A DNA stretch of 64,000 nucleotides from Streptomyces sp. 378 (lineage in GTDB: Bacteria > Actinomycetota > Actinomycetes > Streptomycetales > Streptomycetaceae), in contig NZ_JASKMS010000002.1 of the NCBI RefSeq assembly GCF_030124145.1, positions 448,289 through 512,288 of the forward strand, read 5' to 3'. The notes below the pieces were generated by a model that saw only the letters and a program-made list of their open reading frames with translations, was not told the DNA's origin and made no database searches. Shown one piece after another: positions 35,271-44,670 of the stretch. Positions within the stretch are counted from its first letter, which is position 1, and each line of letters opens with the position of its first letter. Both the position numbers and the translations under genes were made by a program.

Positions 35271-37442
35271 GTCGGCGAACCGCTCCCCCTTCTCCGCCTT
35301 CTCCACCAGCAGCGCGGGCGGGGCGAAGCGCTCCCCGTACTGCTCGGCGAGTTCACGGGCGCGTGCCACGAAGCCGGGCAGGCCGCCCTCGTAGCCGTTG
35401 ATGTACTGGAGCACGCCGCCGGTCCAGCCCGGGAAGCCGATGCCGAAGATGGAGCCGATGTTGGCGTCGGCGACCGAGGTCAGCACGCCCTCCTCCAGCA
35501 GCCGGACGGTGTCCAGCGCCTCGGAGAACAGCATGCGTTCCTGCATGTCCCGGAACGGGATCCGGTGCCCCGGCCGGGTGAAGTGCTCGCGCAGTCCGGG
35601 CCAGATGCGGGTGCGCTTGCCGTCGTCGCCGTAGTCGTAGAAGCCGGCGCCGCCGCTGCGGCCCGTGCGGCCGAACTCGTCGACCATGCGGTCGATGACG
35701 GCCTCGGCCGGGTGGGCCGTCCAGGTGCCGCCCGCCTCCTCGACCGCCCGCTTGGACTCGGCCCGGATCTTGCGGGGCAGCGTCAGCGTCAGCTCGTCCA
35801 TCAGCGACAGCACCTTGGCCGGGTAGCCGGCCTGGGCGGCGGCCTGTTCGACCGAGGCGGGCTCGATGCCCTCGCCGACCATGGCGACGCCCTCGTTGAT
35901 GAAGTGGCCGATGACCCGGGAGGTGAAGAAGCCGCGCGAGTCGTTGACGACGATCGGCGTCTTGTTGATCTGCCGGACCAGGTCGAAGGCGCGGGCCAGC
36001 GCCTCCTCACCGGTGCGCTCACCCTTGATGATCTCGACGAGCGGCATCTTGTCGACCGGCGAGAAGAAGTGCAGGCCGATGAAGTCGCCCTGACGCTCCA
36101 CGCCTTCGGCGAGCGCGGTGATGGGCAGGGTGGAGGTGTTGGAGCACAGCAGCGCGTCGGGCTCGACGACGTGCTGGATCTCCTGGAAGACCTTGTGCTT
36201 GAGGGACGTGTCCTCGAAGACGGCCTCGATGACGGCGTCGCAGCCGGCCAGGTCCTGGACCTCGGCGGTGGGGGTGATGCGGCCGAGCAGCGCGTCGGCC
36301 TTCTCCTGGGTCGTGCGGCCCTTGGCGACGGCCTTGGCGCACAGCTTCTCGGAGTACCCCTTGCCCTTGAGGGCCGCCTCCAGGGAGACGTCCTTCAGGA
36401 CGACGTCGATGCCGGCGCGGGCGCAGGAGTAGGCGATGCCGGCGCCCATCATGCCGGCGCCGAGGACGGCGACCTTGCGGACCGTGCGGGGCTCGATGCC
36501 CTTGGGGCGGTTGGCGCCGGAGTTGACGGCCTGGAGGTCGAAGAAGAAGGCCTGGATCATGTTCTTCGACGTCTGGCCGGCCGCGAGGTCCACGAAGTGG
36601 CGGGCCTCGATGACCTGGGCGGTCTCGAAGTCGACCTGGGAGCCCTCGACGGCTGCGGCGAGGATGTTGCGCGGCGCCGGGTAGGGGGCGCCGCCCGTCT
36701 GCTTGCGCAGGGTGGCGGGGAAGGCGGGCAGGTTCGCGGCGAACTTGGGGTTGGCCGGTGTGCCGCCGGGGATGCGGTAGCCGGGCTTGTCCCAGGGCTG
36801 CTGGGACTCGGGGTTGGCGTCGATGAAGGCGCGGGCCTTGGCGAGCAGTTCCTCGTGGGTGGCGGCCACGTCGTCGACGAGGCCGTTCTCCAGGGCGCGG
36901 CGCGGGCTGTACTGGGTGCCCTGGAGGAGGACCTTCAGCAGGGCGTCGGCGATTCCCAGCATGCGCACGGTGCGGACGACGCCGCCGCCTCCGGGGAGCA
37001 GGCCGAGGGTGACCTCGGGGCAGCCGATCTTGGAGCCGGGCGCGTCGAGGGCGACGCGGTGGTGGCAGGCCAGGGCGATCTCGTAACCGCCGCCGAGGGC
37101 CGCGCCGTTGAGGGCGGCGACGACCGGCTTGCCGAGGCTCTCGATGCGGCGCAGGTTCCGCTTGATGGCCATGCCGCCGTCGAACAGCTCCTGGGCCGTC
37201 TCGGGCGTGACGCGGATGAGGTCGCGCAGGTCGCCGCCCGCGAAGAAGGTCTTCTTCGCGGAGGTGACGATGACGCCCCGGATGGAGTCCTTCTCGGCCT
37301 CCAGACGGTCGGTGACGGCGGCGAGCGAGTCGCGGAACGCCTGGTTCATGGTGTTCGCGGACTGGTTCGGGTCGTCGATGACGAGGGTGACGAGGCCGGT
37401 GCGGTCCTGTTCCCAGCGGATGGTGGTGGGCTCAGTGCTCAT
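35256..37442 (-). CDS. Multifunctional beta-oxidation enzyme (enoyl-CoA hydratase/3-hydroxyacyl-CoA dehydrogenase)
   Basis: 728 residues, FadJ/FadB alpha-subunit type. N-terminal crotonase domain (1-190) keeps both catalytic Glu (GGGYEIALACH and GCPEVTLGLLPGGGG). Middle NAD domain has VAVLGAGMMGAGIAYSCARAG at about 325 and the C-terminal dehydrogenase helix domain has HFFSPVDKMPLVEI and SRGFFTSRV. It forms a complex with the thiolase encoded 34 nt upstream in the same operon. Third gene of racemase-thiolase-FadJ. Catabolises fatty or branched acyl-CoA, and context suggests methyl-branched substrates. Confidence 0.94.
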   Translation of the reverse strand: MSTEPTTIRWEQDRTGLVTLVIDDPNQSANTMNQAFRDSLAAVTDRLEAEKDSIRGVIVTSAKKTFFAGGDLRDLIRVTPETAQELFDGGMAIKRNLRRIESLGKPVVAALNGAALGGGYEIALACHHRVALDAPGSKIGCPEVTLGLLPGGGGVVRTVRMLGIADALLKVLLQGTQYSPRRALENGLVDDVAATHEELLAKARAFIDANPESQQPWDKPGYRIPGGTPANPKFAANLPAFPATLRKQTGGAPYPAPRNILAAAVEGSQVDFETAQVIEARHFVDLAAGQTSKNMIQAFFFDLQAVNSGANRPKGIEPRTVRKVAVLGAGMMGAGIAYSCARAGIDVVLKDVSLEAALKGKGYSEKLCAKAVAKGRTTQEKADALLGRITPTAEVQDLAGCDAVIEAVFEDTSLKHKVFQEIQHVVEPDALLCSNTSTLPITALAEGVERQGDFIGLHFFSPVDKMPLVEIIKGERTGEEALARAFDLVRQINKTPIVVNDSRGFFTSRVIGHFINEGVAMVGEGIEPASVEQAAAQAGYPAKVLSLMDELTLTLPRKIRAESKRAVEEAGGTWTAHPAEAVIDRMVDEFGRTGRSGGAGFYDYGDDGKRTRIWPGLREHFTRPGHRIPFRDMQERMLFSEALDTVRLLEEGVLTSVADANIGSIFGIGFPGWTGGVLQYINGYEGGLPGFVARARELAEQYGERFAPPALLVEKAEKGERFADSARA

Positions 37443-37476
37443 GTGGAGGTGCTCCGTGTGATCCGTCGGGAGGGGG

Positions 37477-38691
37477 TCAGATGCGCTCGACGATGGTGGC
37501 GACGCCCATGCCGCCGCCGACGCACAGCGTGGCGAGGCCGTAGCGCTTGTCCTGGCGCTCGAGTTCGTCGACGAGGGTGCCGAGGATCATCGCGCCGGTG
37601 GCGCCGAGGGGGTGGCCGAGCGCGATCGCGCCGCCGTTGACGTTGACCTTGTCCAGGGACAGGCCCATGTCCCGTACGAAGCGCAGCACGACCGCCGCGA
37701 ACGCCTCGTTGATCTCGACGAGGTCGATGTCGTCGATGGTCAGTCCGGCCTTGGCGAGGGCCTTGCGGGTGGCGGGGGCGGGGCCGGTGAGCATGATGGT
37801 GGGCTCGGAGCCGGAGACGGCTGCGGAGACGATCCGCGCGCGGGGCGTGAGGCCGTAGCGCTCGCCGACTTCCTTGGAGCCGATCGCGACGAGCGAGGCG
37901 CCGTCCACGATGCCGGAGGAGTTGCCCGCGTGGTGGACGTGGTCGATCTTCTCCACCCAGTGGTACTGCTGGAGGGCGACCGCGTCGAAGCCGCCGAGTT
38001 CGCCGATGTCCGCGAAGGACGGCTTCAGCTTGGCGAGGGAGTCGGCGGTGGTGCCGGGGCGCGGGAACTCGTCGTGGTCGAGGACGATCAGACCGCTGCG
38101 GTCCTTCACCGGGACGACGGACCTGTCGAAGCGGCCGTCCTTCATGGCGGTGGCGGCCCGCTCCTGGGAGAGGGCGGCGTACTCGTCGACGTCGCGCCGG
38201 GAGAAGCCCTCGATGGTGGCGATGAGGTCGGCGCCGATGCCCTGCGGCACGAAGTTGACCTGGAGGTTGGTCATCGGGTCGTTGAACCAGGCGCCGCCGT
38301 CGGAGGCCATCGGCACCCGGGACATCGACTCGACGCCGCCCGCCAGGACGAGGTCCTCCCAGCCGGAACGGACCTTCGCCGCGGCCAGGTTGACGGCCTC
38401 CAGTCCCGAGGCACAGAAGCGGTTCTCCTGCACTCCGGCCACCGTGTCGGGCAGCCCGGCCGCGATCGCCGCGATCCGCGCGATGTCGGAGCCCTGGTCG
38501 CCGACCGGGCCGACGACGCCGAGGACGATGTCGTCGACGGCGGCCGGGTCGAGGTCCGGGAAGCGGGCGCGGACCTCGTGGATGAGTCCGACGACCAGGT
38601 CGATGGGCTTGGTGCCGTGCAGGGCGCCGCCTGCCTTGCCGCGCCCGCGCGGGGTGCGGATCGCGTCGTACACGTACGCTTCGGTGCTCAC
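37477..38691 (-). CDS. Acetyl-CoA acyltransferase (thiolase, FadA-type)
   Basis: 404 residues. Catalytic Cys93 in [10 protein letters not shown], His in GHPLGATGA, and second Cys in LCVGGGMG near the C-terminus. Cleaves 3-ketoacyl-CoA to acetyl- or propionyl-CoA plus shortened acyl-CoA. GTG at 38691 has AAAGG 7 nt upstream. The gene is 11 nt downstream of the racemase gene and 34 nt upstream of FadJ. Beta-subunit of the trifunctional complex by context. Confidence 0.94.
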   Translation of the reverse strand: MSTEAYVYDAIRTPRGRGKAGGALHGTKPIDLVVGLIHEVRARFPDLDPAAVDDIVLGVVGPVGDQGSDIARIAAIAAGLPDTVAGVQENRFCASGLEAVNLAAAKVRSGWEDLVLAGGVESMSRVPMASDGGAWFNDPMTNLQVNFVPQGIGADLIATIEGFSRRDVDEYAALSQERAATAMKDGRFDRSVVPVKDRSGLIVLDHDEFPRPGTTADSLAKLKPSFADIGELGGFDAVALQQYHWVEKIDHVHHAGNSSGIVDGASLVAIGSKEVGERYGLTPRARIVSAAVSGSEPTIMLTGPAPATRKALAKAGLTIDDIDLVEINEAFAAVVLRFVRDMGLSLDKVNVNGGAIALGHPLGATGAMILGTLVDELERQDKRYGLATLCVGGGMGVATIVERI

Positions 38692-38702
38692 GAGGAGGCC
38701 TT

Positions 38703-39848
38703 TCACTGAGGGTTTCGGGACGCGGGGAGGAGCCCGGGGACGTCCCAGTCCCGGGCGACGTCCGCGGTGTCGGCGCCCGGCCGGGCCGGGCCGGTGCGGA
38801 CGGAGGTCGGGGTCGCGGAGAAGCGGGGGGCCGGGGCGGGCTGGGTGATGCCGCCGTGGTCGGTGAAGGTGCCGCGGGCGGCCAGGTGCGGGTGGTGCGG
38901 GGCCTCGCGCAGCGACAGCACGGGCGCCACGCACGCGTCACTGCCGTCGAAGACGGCCGTCCATTCGTCTCTGGTCCGGCTCTTGAAGCGGGCGGCGATC
39001 TCTTCGCGCAGTTCGTCCCAACGGGCGATGTCCGTGCGGGCCCCGGTGCGGTCGCCGAGGCCGAGGAGGGCGAGGAACTCCGCGTAGAACTGCGGCTCCA
39101 GGGCGCCGACGGCCATGTACCGGCCGTCTGCGGTCTCGTAGGTGCCGTAGTAGGGGCAGCCGCCGTCCAGGAGGTTGGCGCCGCGGTGGTCCTGCCAGCC
39201 ACCGGCGGCGAGCATGCCGTGGATCATCGTGGCGAGATGGGCGGTGCCGTCGACGATCGCGGCGTCCACGACCTGGCCGGTGCCGCTCGCACGCGCGTGG
39301 TGGAGGGCGGCGAGAACGCCGACGACCAGGTACAGGGAGCCGCCCGCGTAGTCGCCGAGGAGGTTGGCGGGGGCGGCGGGCGGCTCGTCCGGTCGGCCGG
39401 TCATGCCGAGGGTGCCGGTGGGGGCGATGTACGCGATGTCGTGTCCGGCGCGCTGGGCGAGCGGTCCGTCCTGGCCCCAGCCGGTCATCCGGCCGTAGAC
39501 GAGGCGCGGGTTGCGGGCGAGGCAGGCCTCGGGGCCGACGCCGAGGCGTTCGGCGACGCCGGGCCGGTAGCCCTCGACGAGGAGGTCGGCGCGGGCGGCG
39601 AGGGCGAGCACCTGGTCCGGGCCGTCCGGGGCCTTCAGGTCGACGACCACCGAGCGCTTGTTGCGGTTGGTGACGTCGTACACCGGGTCGATCGCGAGTA
39701 CGGGGCCGCCCGGGCGGTCCACGCGCACCACGTCGGCCCCGAGATCGGCCAGGAGCATGGCGGCGAACGGGCCGGGCCCGATACCCGCCAGCTCGACCAC
39801 GCGCACGCCGGTGAGCGGGCCGTGTCCTGGCGTCCTTGCCGTGGTCAT
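38703..39848 (-). CDS. Alpha-methylacyl-CoA racemase (CaiB/BaiF CoA-transferase family)
   Basis: 381 residues. The family I N-terminus [25 protein letters not shown], His136 in AGHDIAY and Asp166 in LLGDYAGGS match the two catalytic residues of mycobacterial Mcr (H126, D156) at the same spacing, so racemase activity is more likely than CoA transfer. It converts (2R)- to (2S)-methylacyl-CoA, needed before beta-oxidation of methyl-branched chains (branched fatty acids, sterol side chains). ATG at 39848 follows GGGGGCT. First gene of the operon, right behind a palindromic operator. Confidence 0.9.
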   Translation of the reverse strand: MTTARTPGHGPLTGVRVVELAGIGPGPFAAMLLADLGADVVRVDRPGGPVLAIDPVYDVTNRNKRSVVVDLKAPDGPDQVLALAARADLLVEGYRPGVAERLGVGPEACLARNPRLVYGRMTGWGQDGPLAQRAGHDIAYIAPTGTLGMTGRPDEPPAAPANLLGDYAGGSLYLVVGVLAALHHARASGTGQVVDAAIVDGTAHLATMIHGMLAAGGWQDHRGANLLDGGCPYYGTYETADGRYMAVGALEPQFYAEFLALLGLGDRTGARTDIARWDELREEIAARFKSRTRDEWTAVFDGSDACVAPVLSLREAPHHPHLAARGTFTDHGGITQPAPAPRFSATPTSVRTGPARPGADTADVARDWDVPGLLPASRNPQ

Positions 39849-39863
39849 CCAGCCCCCAGTGCT

Positions 39864-39884
39864 GTGACACATCTGATGTAACAC
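39864..39884. promoter_or_regulatory. 21-bp near-palindrome upstream of racemase operon
   Basis: GTG-AC-ACATC-T-GATGT-AA-CAC, eight of ten arm positions paired, ending 16 bp before the ATG of the racemase. Likely operator for the leftward racemase-thiolase-FadJ operon. Confidence 0.5.
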
Positions 39885-39896
39885 CAGTGATGCTAA

Positions 39897-39906
39897 GAAC
39901 GTGTTC
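39897..39906. promoter_or_regulatory. GAAC-GT-GTTC motif, KstR-like
   Basis: Inverted GAAC/GTTC with a two-base spacer, 13 bp beyond the 21-bp near-palindrome. The AAC-NN-GTT core is the kind of site bound by KstR-type TetR regulators of sterol catabolism in actinomycetes. No regulator gene is adjacent. Confidence 0.35.
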
Positions 39907-39958
39907 CACTCGGCACAAGACCTGAACGAGCAAGCGCTTAGCAATCTGCCGGACGAGG

Positions 39959-40339
39959 TCAGCCCGCGTCCAGCTCGTCTATCAGCCGCTTCGGGGCGAT
40001 CACCCGGTAGCTCTCCTCCACCCAGTCGCAGAGCACCTCCGCGGCCGGGGCACCCTGCCGCTCCAGGGGGATGCTCACCCAGCCCGCCTTGCCCAGGCCG
40101 TAGCCGGCGGGCTCGGCGCCGGGGCAGGCCAGCGCGTGCGCGTGCGCCGTCTCGTCCTTGAGCTTCACTGTCACCCCCAGGGGGTAACTGCCGTCCTGGA
40201 CCCCGAGGAAGACGAACACCTTCTTGTTGACCTTCGCGACGGACTCGCCCCAGGGGAACTCCTCGACGGCATCCGGCAGCCCCAGCGCGAACGCGCGCAC
40301 TTTCTCCCACTTCTTCAGGGCATTCCTGGGCACGGCCAT
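39959..40339 (-). CDS. MmcQ/YjbR-family protein
   Basis: 126 residues, small alpha/beta fold of the YjbR type, cytoplasmic. Visible features: RAFALGLPDAVEEFPWGESVAKVNKKVFVFLG near the N-terminus and GKAGWVSIPLE in the centre. Members fold like a DNA-binding domain but function is not known. ATG at 40339; divergent from the saccharopine-dehydrogenase-like gene over 91 bp. Confidence 0.85.
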   Translation of the reverse strand: MAVPRNALKKWEKVRAFALGLPDAVEEFPWGESVAKVNKKVFVFLGVQDGSYPLGVTVKLKDETAHAHALACPGAEPAGYGLGKAGWVSIPLERQGAPAAEVLCDWVEESYRVIAPKRLIDELDAG

Positions 40340-40430
40340 CGTCGTCCTCCGGGCTCGTCGTCGGGCTCCGCACCCCTCACGCTAGCCTCGGCCACCGACA
40401 GCGGCACGGGCTGCACGACCGAGGGGTGTC

Positions 40431-41609
40431 ATGAGCAGGCAAAGCAGGACGGACCGTCCGTACGACATCGTGCTCTTCGGAGCGACCAGTTTCGCCGGGG
40501 CGCTCACCGCGGAATACCTGGCCGCGCACGCGCCCGGGGGACTGCACTGGGCGATCGCGGGCCGCAATACCGAGAAGCTGGAGCGGCTGCGGGAACGGCT
40601 GCCCGCCGACGCTGAAGTGGGGGTGCTGCGCGCGGACGTGTCCGACCCGGCCTCGCTGCGCGACCTCGCGGAGCACGCGCGCGTGGTGGCCACGACCGTC
40701 GGCCCGTACGTGACCTACGGCGAGGAACTCCTCGCCGCCTGCGCCGACACCGGCACCGACTACCTCGACCTGTGCGGCGAACCCGAGTTCGTGGACCTGA
40801 TGTACGTCCGGCACGACGCACGCGCACGGGAGACCGGGGCGCGGCTGGTGCACGCCGCCGGATTCGACTCGATCCCGCACGACCTGGGCGTGTACTTCAC
40901 CGTGCAGCAGCTGCCGGAGGACGTGCCGCTGGACGTCGAGGGCTTCGTGACCGCCGACGCGGCGTTCTCCGGCGGGACCTTCGCCTCGGCCCTCAACCAG
41001 TTCGCGCGGCAGCGGGAGATGGTGGCGGCCGTACGGGACCGGCGGCGGCACGAGCCGCGGCCGGTGGGCCGGCGGGTCTCGGCGCCGCTCGGCGCGCCCC
41101 GGTTCGCCCAGGAGGTCGGTGCGTGGGCGCTGCCGATGCCGACCATCGACCCGCAGATCGTGCGGCGCTCGGCGGCGGCCCTCGACCGGTACGGGCCCGA
41201 CTTCCGCTACCGGCAGTACGCGGCCGTCCGGCATCTGCCGATCGCCGTGGGAGGCGTCGCGGCGGTCGGCGCGCTGGTCGCGGCGGCCCAGGTGCCGCCG
41301 GTGCGGCGCTGGTTGTCGGACCGGCTGAAGCCCGGGGACGGGCCGAGCCCCGAGAAGCGGGCGAAGAGCTGGTTCTCCGTGCGCTTCGTGGGTGAGGGCG
41401 GCGGCAAGCGGGTGTACACGGAGGTGTCGGGCGGCGACCCCGGCTACGACGAGACGGCCAAGATGCTCGCCGAGTCGGCGCTCTGCCTGGCCCTGGACGA
41501 CCTTCCGAACACGGCGGGCCAGGTGACCACGGCCGTGGCGATGGGCAACGCGCTGATCGACCGGCTCGGTGCGGCGGGCATCCGCTTCCGGATCGCGGCG
41601 GCCCGCTGA
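40431..41609 (+). CDS. Saccharopine dehydrogenase-like / trans-acting enoyl reductase family protein
   Basis: 392 residues. N-terminal Rossmann domain (DIVLFGATSFAGALTAEYLA, then AIAGRN), substrate region AGFDSIPHDLG, and a short hydrophobic stretch at about 280-295 (IAVGGVAAVGALVAAA) indicating membrane association. Relatives in mycobacteria (Rv2449c, Rv2953 types) act on lipids; true saccharopine dehydrogenase is unlikely. No RBS of note except GGGG before the ATG at 40431. Substrate unknown. Confidence 0.85.
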   Translation: MSRQSRTDRPYDIVLFGATSFAGALTAEYLAAHAPGGLHWAIAGRNTEKLERLRERLPADAEVGVLRADVSDPASLRDLAEHARVVATTVGPYVTYGEELLAACADTGTDYLDLCGEPEFVDLMYVRHDARARETGARLVHAAGFDSIPHDLGVYFTVQQLPEDVPLDVEGFVTADAAFSGGTFASALNQFARQREMVAAVRDRRRHEPRPVGRRVSAPLGAPRFAQEVGAWALPMPTIDPQIVRRSAAALDRYGPDFRYRQYAAVRHLPIAVGGVAAVGALVAAAQVPPVRRWLSDRLKPGDGPSPEKRAKSWFSVRFVGEGGGKRVYTEVSGGDPGYDETAKMLAESALCLALDDLPNTAGQVTTAVAMGNALIDRLGAAGIRFRIAAAR

Positions 41610-41614
41610 AGGTC

Positions 41615-41761
41615 CTACAGCGGCCACTCGGCGATGGTGTAGATCATCCCGGCGATCCAGCCGAGCCCGGCCAGCACGGCGAGGATCAACCCTATGGTGA
41701 CGGCCCGCTCAACGCTCTGGGTCGGGCCGGCAACTGGCTTGGGGGCGCGGTGCGTTGTCAT
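41615..41761 (-). CDS. 48-residue single-pass membrane protein
   Basis: ATG at 41761. A short Pro/basic N-terminus (MTTHRAPKPVAGPTQS) precedes one hydrophobic helix (residues about 21-43, VTIGLILAVLAGLGWIAGMIYTI) and a conserved-looking AEWPL end. Third positions are GC-rich. Lies 5 nt from the convergent saccharopine-type stop. No function known. Confidence 0.7.
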   Translation of the reverse strand: MTTHRAPKPVAGPTQSVERAVTIGLILAVLAGLGWIAGMIYTIAEWPL

Positions 41762-41865
41762 GCGCCCCAGCCTGCCGCCGGGGCCGCGGCCGGGCATCCG
41801 TACGGGTACTCAGCCCCGGTACTCAGATCGCGCCGCCCGGCTCACCGCCGGGGACGTGCGGTCGG

Positions 41866-42558
41866 TCAGGCGGGGTCGGCCTGCCGCAGCGCCTCGCGGC
41901 ACAACGCGTCCGCCCTGCGGGTGGTCTCCGGGAGACGGTAGGCGGGGGTCAGCGCGAGGGTGTGCGCACAGGCGTCGTCCAGCGTCACCCGGTGGCCGAC
42001 GGAGACGAAGACGGGCTTGACGTCGTCCCGGGTGCGCAGGGCGCGGCCGACCTCCTCGGACCCGGCGAGCAGCGGCGAGATGCTCCCGCGCGGGGGGTTC
42101 GGGTCGTCGTAGGTGAAGGCGAACGGGTTCTTGGCGACGCCGATCGTGGGCAGGCCGGTCAGGACGCCGAGGTGGCTGGCGAGGCCGAAGCGGCGGGGGT
42201 GGGCGAGGCCGTAGCCGTCGCAGACCACCAGGCCGGGCGGACAGGGCAGGGCGTCGAGGGCGGCGAGGACCGTGGGGATCTCGCGGAAGGCCAGCAGTCC
42301 CGGCACGTAGGGGAAGGAGACCCGCCCCACGGCCGTGGCCTGCGCGACGACCTCCAGACTCGACGCGTCCAGCACGACCGCCGCGGCCGCGACGACGTCC
42401 CGCTCGTCGTCGTAGGCGACGTCGACGCCCGTCACCGTGCCCGTCCCGGGCGGCGGTCCGGGTTCGCCGAGGATCACGCGCTCGCGCAGTTCGTCCTGGA
42501 CGGCGCGGGCCTGTTCCTCGGTGGCGGGCCAGTCCTCGGGGATGCGAACGGTCGTCAT
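41866..42558 (-). CDS. nfi: Endonuclease V (deoxyinosine repair)
   Basis: 230 residues. Catalytic residues of the family are all present at canonical spacing: Asp46 in TGVDVAYDD, Tyr84 in PYVPGLLAFRE, Glu93, Asp114 in CDGYGLAHPR. It nicks DNA one base 3' to deoxyinosine or, in some species, cuts inosine RNA. ATG at 42558, divergent from the YciI gene over 62 bp. Confidence 0.94.
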   Translation of the reverse strand: MTTVRIPEDWPATEEQARAVQDELRERVILGEPGPPPGTGTVTGVDVAYDDERDVVAAAAVVLDASSLEVVAQATAVGRVSFPYVPGLLAFREIPTVLAALDALPCPPGLVVCDGYGLAHPRRFGLASHLGVLTGLPTIGVAKNPFAFTYDDPNPPRGSISPLLAGSEEVGRALRTRDDVKPVFVSVGHRVTLDDACAHTLALTPAYRLPETTRRADALCREALRQADPA

Positions 42559-42620
42559 GGTGCCCTGAGCCTACGGGCTCCCCGGCGGCCGGACGGGTGC
42601 CCGGGGGTAGGCTCCCGCTC

Positions 42621-42914
42621 ATGTTCGTGCTGGAGCTGACGTACACCGCCCCGCTGGAAGCCGTCGACGCCGTGCTGGAGGAGCACGTCAGCTGGCTCGA
42701 CGAGCAGTACCGGCAGGGGGTGTTCCTCGCGTCCGGGCGCAAGAGCCCCCGCGACGGCGGGGTGATCATCGCCGTCGCGGGGGATCGCGCGCGGATCGAG
42801 GCGATCACCGCGGAGGACCCGTTCGTCACCGCGGGCGTGTGCGCCTACCGCGTCACCGAGTTCACGGCGACGAAGACGGCACCCGCGCTGGAGGCCTACC
42901 GCGAGACCCTCTGA
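42621..42914 (+). CDS. YciI-family protein
   Basis: 97 residues, ferredoxin-like fold of the YciI/muconolactone-isomerase group. Has the typical EEHVSWLDEQYRQGVFLASG and DPFVTAGVCAYRVTEF. Putative His of the active site is in EEHVSWL. Cytoplasmic, function not known. Ends 10 nt from the stop of the convergent gene. Confidence 0.85.
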   Translation: MFVLELTYTAPLEAVDAVLEEHVSWLDEQYRQGVFLASGRKSPRDGGVIIAVAGDRARIEAITAEDPFVTAGVCAYRVTEFTATKTAPALEAYRETL

Positions 42915-42924
42915 GGCATCGGCC

Positions 42925-43248
42925 TCACTTGCCCAGTGCGCGCTGCAGCTGGCTCTTGTTCATGCTGGAACGGCCTTCGACGCCCTTGCGCTTGGCCTCC
43001 TGGTACAGCTGGTCGTAGGTGGGCCCCTGGGAGCCCTGCCCCGACCGCTGACCGCCCCGCTTGCCGGAGGACATGTCCTGGGTGGAGGTGCGGCTGGCCG
43101 TCTTCGACTCGCCGGAGCGGGCGCGTTCCTTGTTCACCGTCCGTGCGGCGATCTCCTTGGCACGGCCGGTGCTCTCGCCCCGATCCTTCGCGCTTTCCTT
43201 GATGTGCTCGTACTGGCGCTCCCGTTTGGAGCTCGAACCGCGTGGCAT
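42925..43248 (-). CDS. Basic protein of the plasmid-stabilisation/Rho-N-like type
   Basis: 107 residues, highly charged. N-terminal half RERQYEHIKESAKDRGESTG with RAKEIAARTVNKERARSGE; a Ser/Gly/Gln-rich linker; C-terminal 30 residues (YDQLYQEAKRKGVEGRSSMNKSQLQRAL) look like the SAP/Rho N-terminal helix pair that binds nucleic acid. Family members are called plasmid stabilisation proteins without proof. ATG at 43248. A TTCAC-N5-GTGAA palindrome lies just upstream. Confidence 0.8.
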   Translation of the reverse strand: MPRGSSSKRERQYEHIKESAKDRGESTGRAKEIAARTVNKERARSGESKTASRTSTQDMSSGKRGGQRSGQGSQGPTYDQLYQEAKRKGVEGRSSMNKSQLQRALGK

Positions 43249-43318
43249 TCTCGCTCACTTCCTTTCACGATCAGTGAACGAGTACCCACACTGCCAACGA
43301 TCAGGGCACCCCGCATGC

Positions 43319-44422
43319 TCAGTGCTCCAGGCGGGCAACCCGGCCCTTCTCGCCCGCGGCCCAGCAGCCGTGGTCCGGGGTGCAGTCGACGGTGTCGTAG
43401 GAGCCCGTGCCGACGGTCCGCCAGGTACGTCCGGCGTCCGTGGTGAGGTCGGTGCCCGTGGGGCCGACGGCCAGAGCGGCGGTGCGGCTGTGCGGGAGCC
43501 AGGCGACGCCGGAGCGGTAGGCGGGCGGGGAGGTGGCGGCCGGGCGCCAGGTGCGGCCGCCGTCGGAGGTGCGCGCGGCGGCGCGCGGCGAGGTCTGGTC
43601 GGGTCGGAAGTCGCCGCCGACGGCGAGACCGCGGGCGCGGTCGCGGAAGGCGAGCGCGAAGACACCGCGGGCCGGATCGCCCGCCGGGAGGGGGGTGTCG
43701 GCGGCCGTCCAGGTGCGTCCCCGGTCGGCGGAGTGCAGCACACGCGCGCGTGCCGCCCCGCCGGTGGCGAGCCAGACGTCCTTCGGCCCGGACGTCACCA
43801 GGCACTGGCCGCTCGCCGCGAATCCGGCCTCGCCCTCCTGCGCAGCCGGCATGCCCCGGTCCGGCAGCACCTTCCAGGTCCGGCCGCCGTCGCCGGTCGA
43901 CAGGATGCGGAACTTGCCGTTCACCGGGTCGCTCATCGCGAGGCCGTGGCGGTGGTCGAAGAAGGCGAGGCAGTCGTAGAAGGCCTTCGGGTCGGTGTTG
44001 CGGAAGGACTCCGTCCAGGTCGCTCCGCCGTCGTCGGTGCGGTAGACGCGGGACGCCTCGCCCTCGCCGATGGCCAGGACCACGGCCCGGCGCGCGTCGA
44101 ACGCCTCGACGTCCCGGAACTGCAACTCCCCCGCGCCGGGGGGCGAGACGTTTTGCCAGGTCGCCCCGCCGTCGGTGGTGCGCAGCACGGTGCCCCCGGT
44201 ACCGGCGACCCAGGCGGTGTTCCGGCTGACCGCCGCGAGGCCCCGGAAACGTGCCTCCGGGGCGCCGGTGTCCTTGAGTTCCCAGTGCGGCGCCCGGCGC
44301 TCCGGCTCCTGCGCCTGCGCCGGTACGGCGGTCAGGGCCGCCAGTGCCGCGGCGCAGGCCGCCATCGCGGTCGCCCTGCCCCGAGTTGGTCCCGTGCGTC
44401 GCGTGCTCCCCATGCGCCTCAT
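43319..44422 (-). CDS. Secreted BNR/Ycf48-type beta-propeller protein
   Basis: About 367 residues. Twin-Arg-like basic start then a hydrophobic Ala-rich signal ending PAQAQ (mature from about residue 38). Repeated Asp-box units (TDDGGATW, STGDGGRTWK, SADRGRTWT, TSDGGRTWR, TTDAGRTWR) mark a sialidase-like or Ycf48-like propeller. No catalytic residues for a sialidase were seen. The ATG at 44422 or one nine bases later (with GAGG just before) may be used. Function unknown; relatives are called oxidoreductase or photosystem-stability-like. Confidence 0.85.
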   Translation of the reverse strand: MRRMGSTRRTGPTRGRATAMAACAAALAALTAVPAQAQEPERRAPHWELKDTGAPEARFRGLAAVSRNTAWVAGTGGTVLRTTDGGATWQNVSPPGAGELQFRDVEAFDARRAVVLAIGEGEASRVYRTDDGGATWTESFRNTDPKAFYDCLAFFDHRHGLAMSDPVNGKFRILSTGDGGRTWKVLPDRGMPAAQEGEAGFAASGQCLVTSGPKDVWLATGGAARARVLHSADRGRTWTAADTPLPAGDPARGVFALAFRDRARGLAVGGDFRPDQTSPRAAARTSDGGRTWRPAATSPPAYRSGVAWLPHSRTAALAVGPTGTDLTTDAGRTWRTVGTGSYDTVDCTPDHGCWAAGEKGRVARLEH

Positions 44423-44670
44423 GGCCGGGGAAGCTAGCCCACCGACCGGGTGCCGTCCAGACGGCCTCACGGCTGCTCCGTGTGGTGCGGCGGGTGCCAC
44501 AGGCGCCCTCTCCGGCACACAAGGAGAGTCACGTCACTCCCGTGCATGAACACGGTGACAGAGGTCACTCGCCCTTCGTGTGCACGGATTGGCTGATTCC
44601 GTCGTCTCTTCCAGTGCCCGGCCTCATCCGCCCGGACGTGTCCGTCCAGCCGTCACAAGGGAGCAAGGCG
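44423..44670. promoter_or_regulatory. Divergent upstream region of BNR gene and ssgD-like gene
   Basis: 248 bp with several short inverted repeats (GTGAC-AGAG-GTCAC within 44553-44567 and CCGTG-CATGAA-CACGG just before). No confident promoter. Confidence 0.35.
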
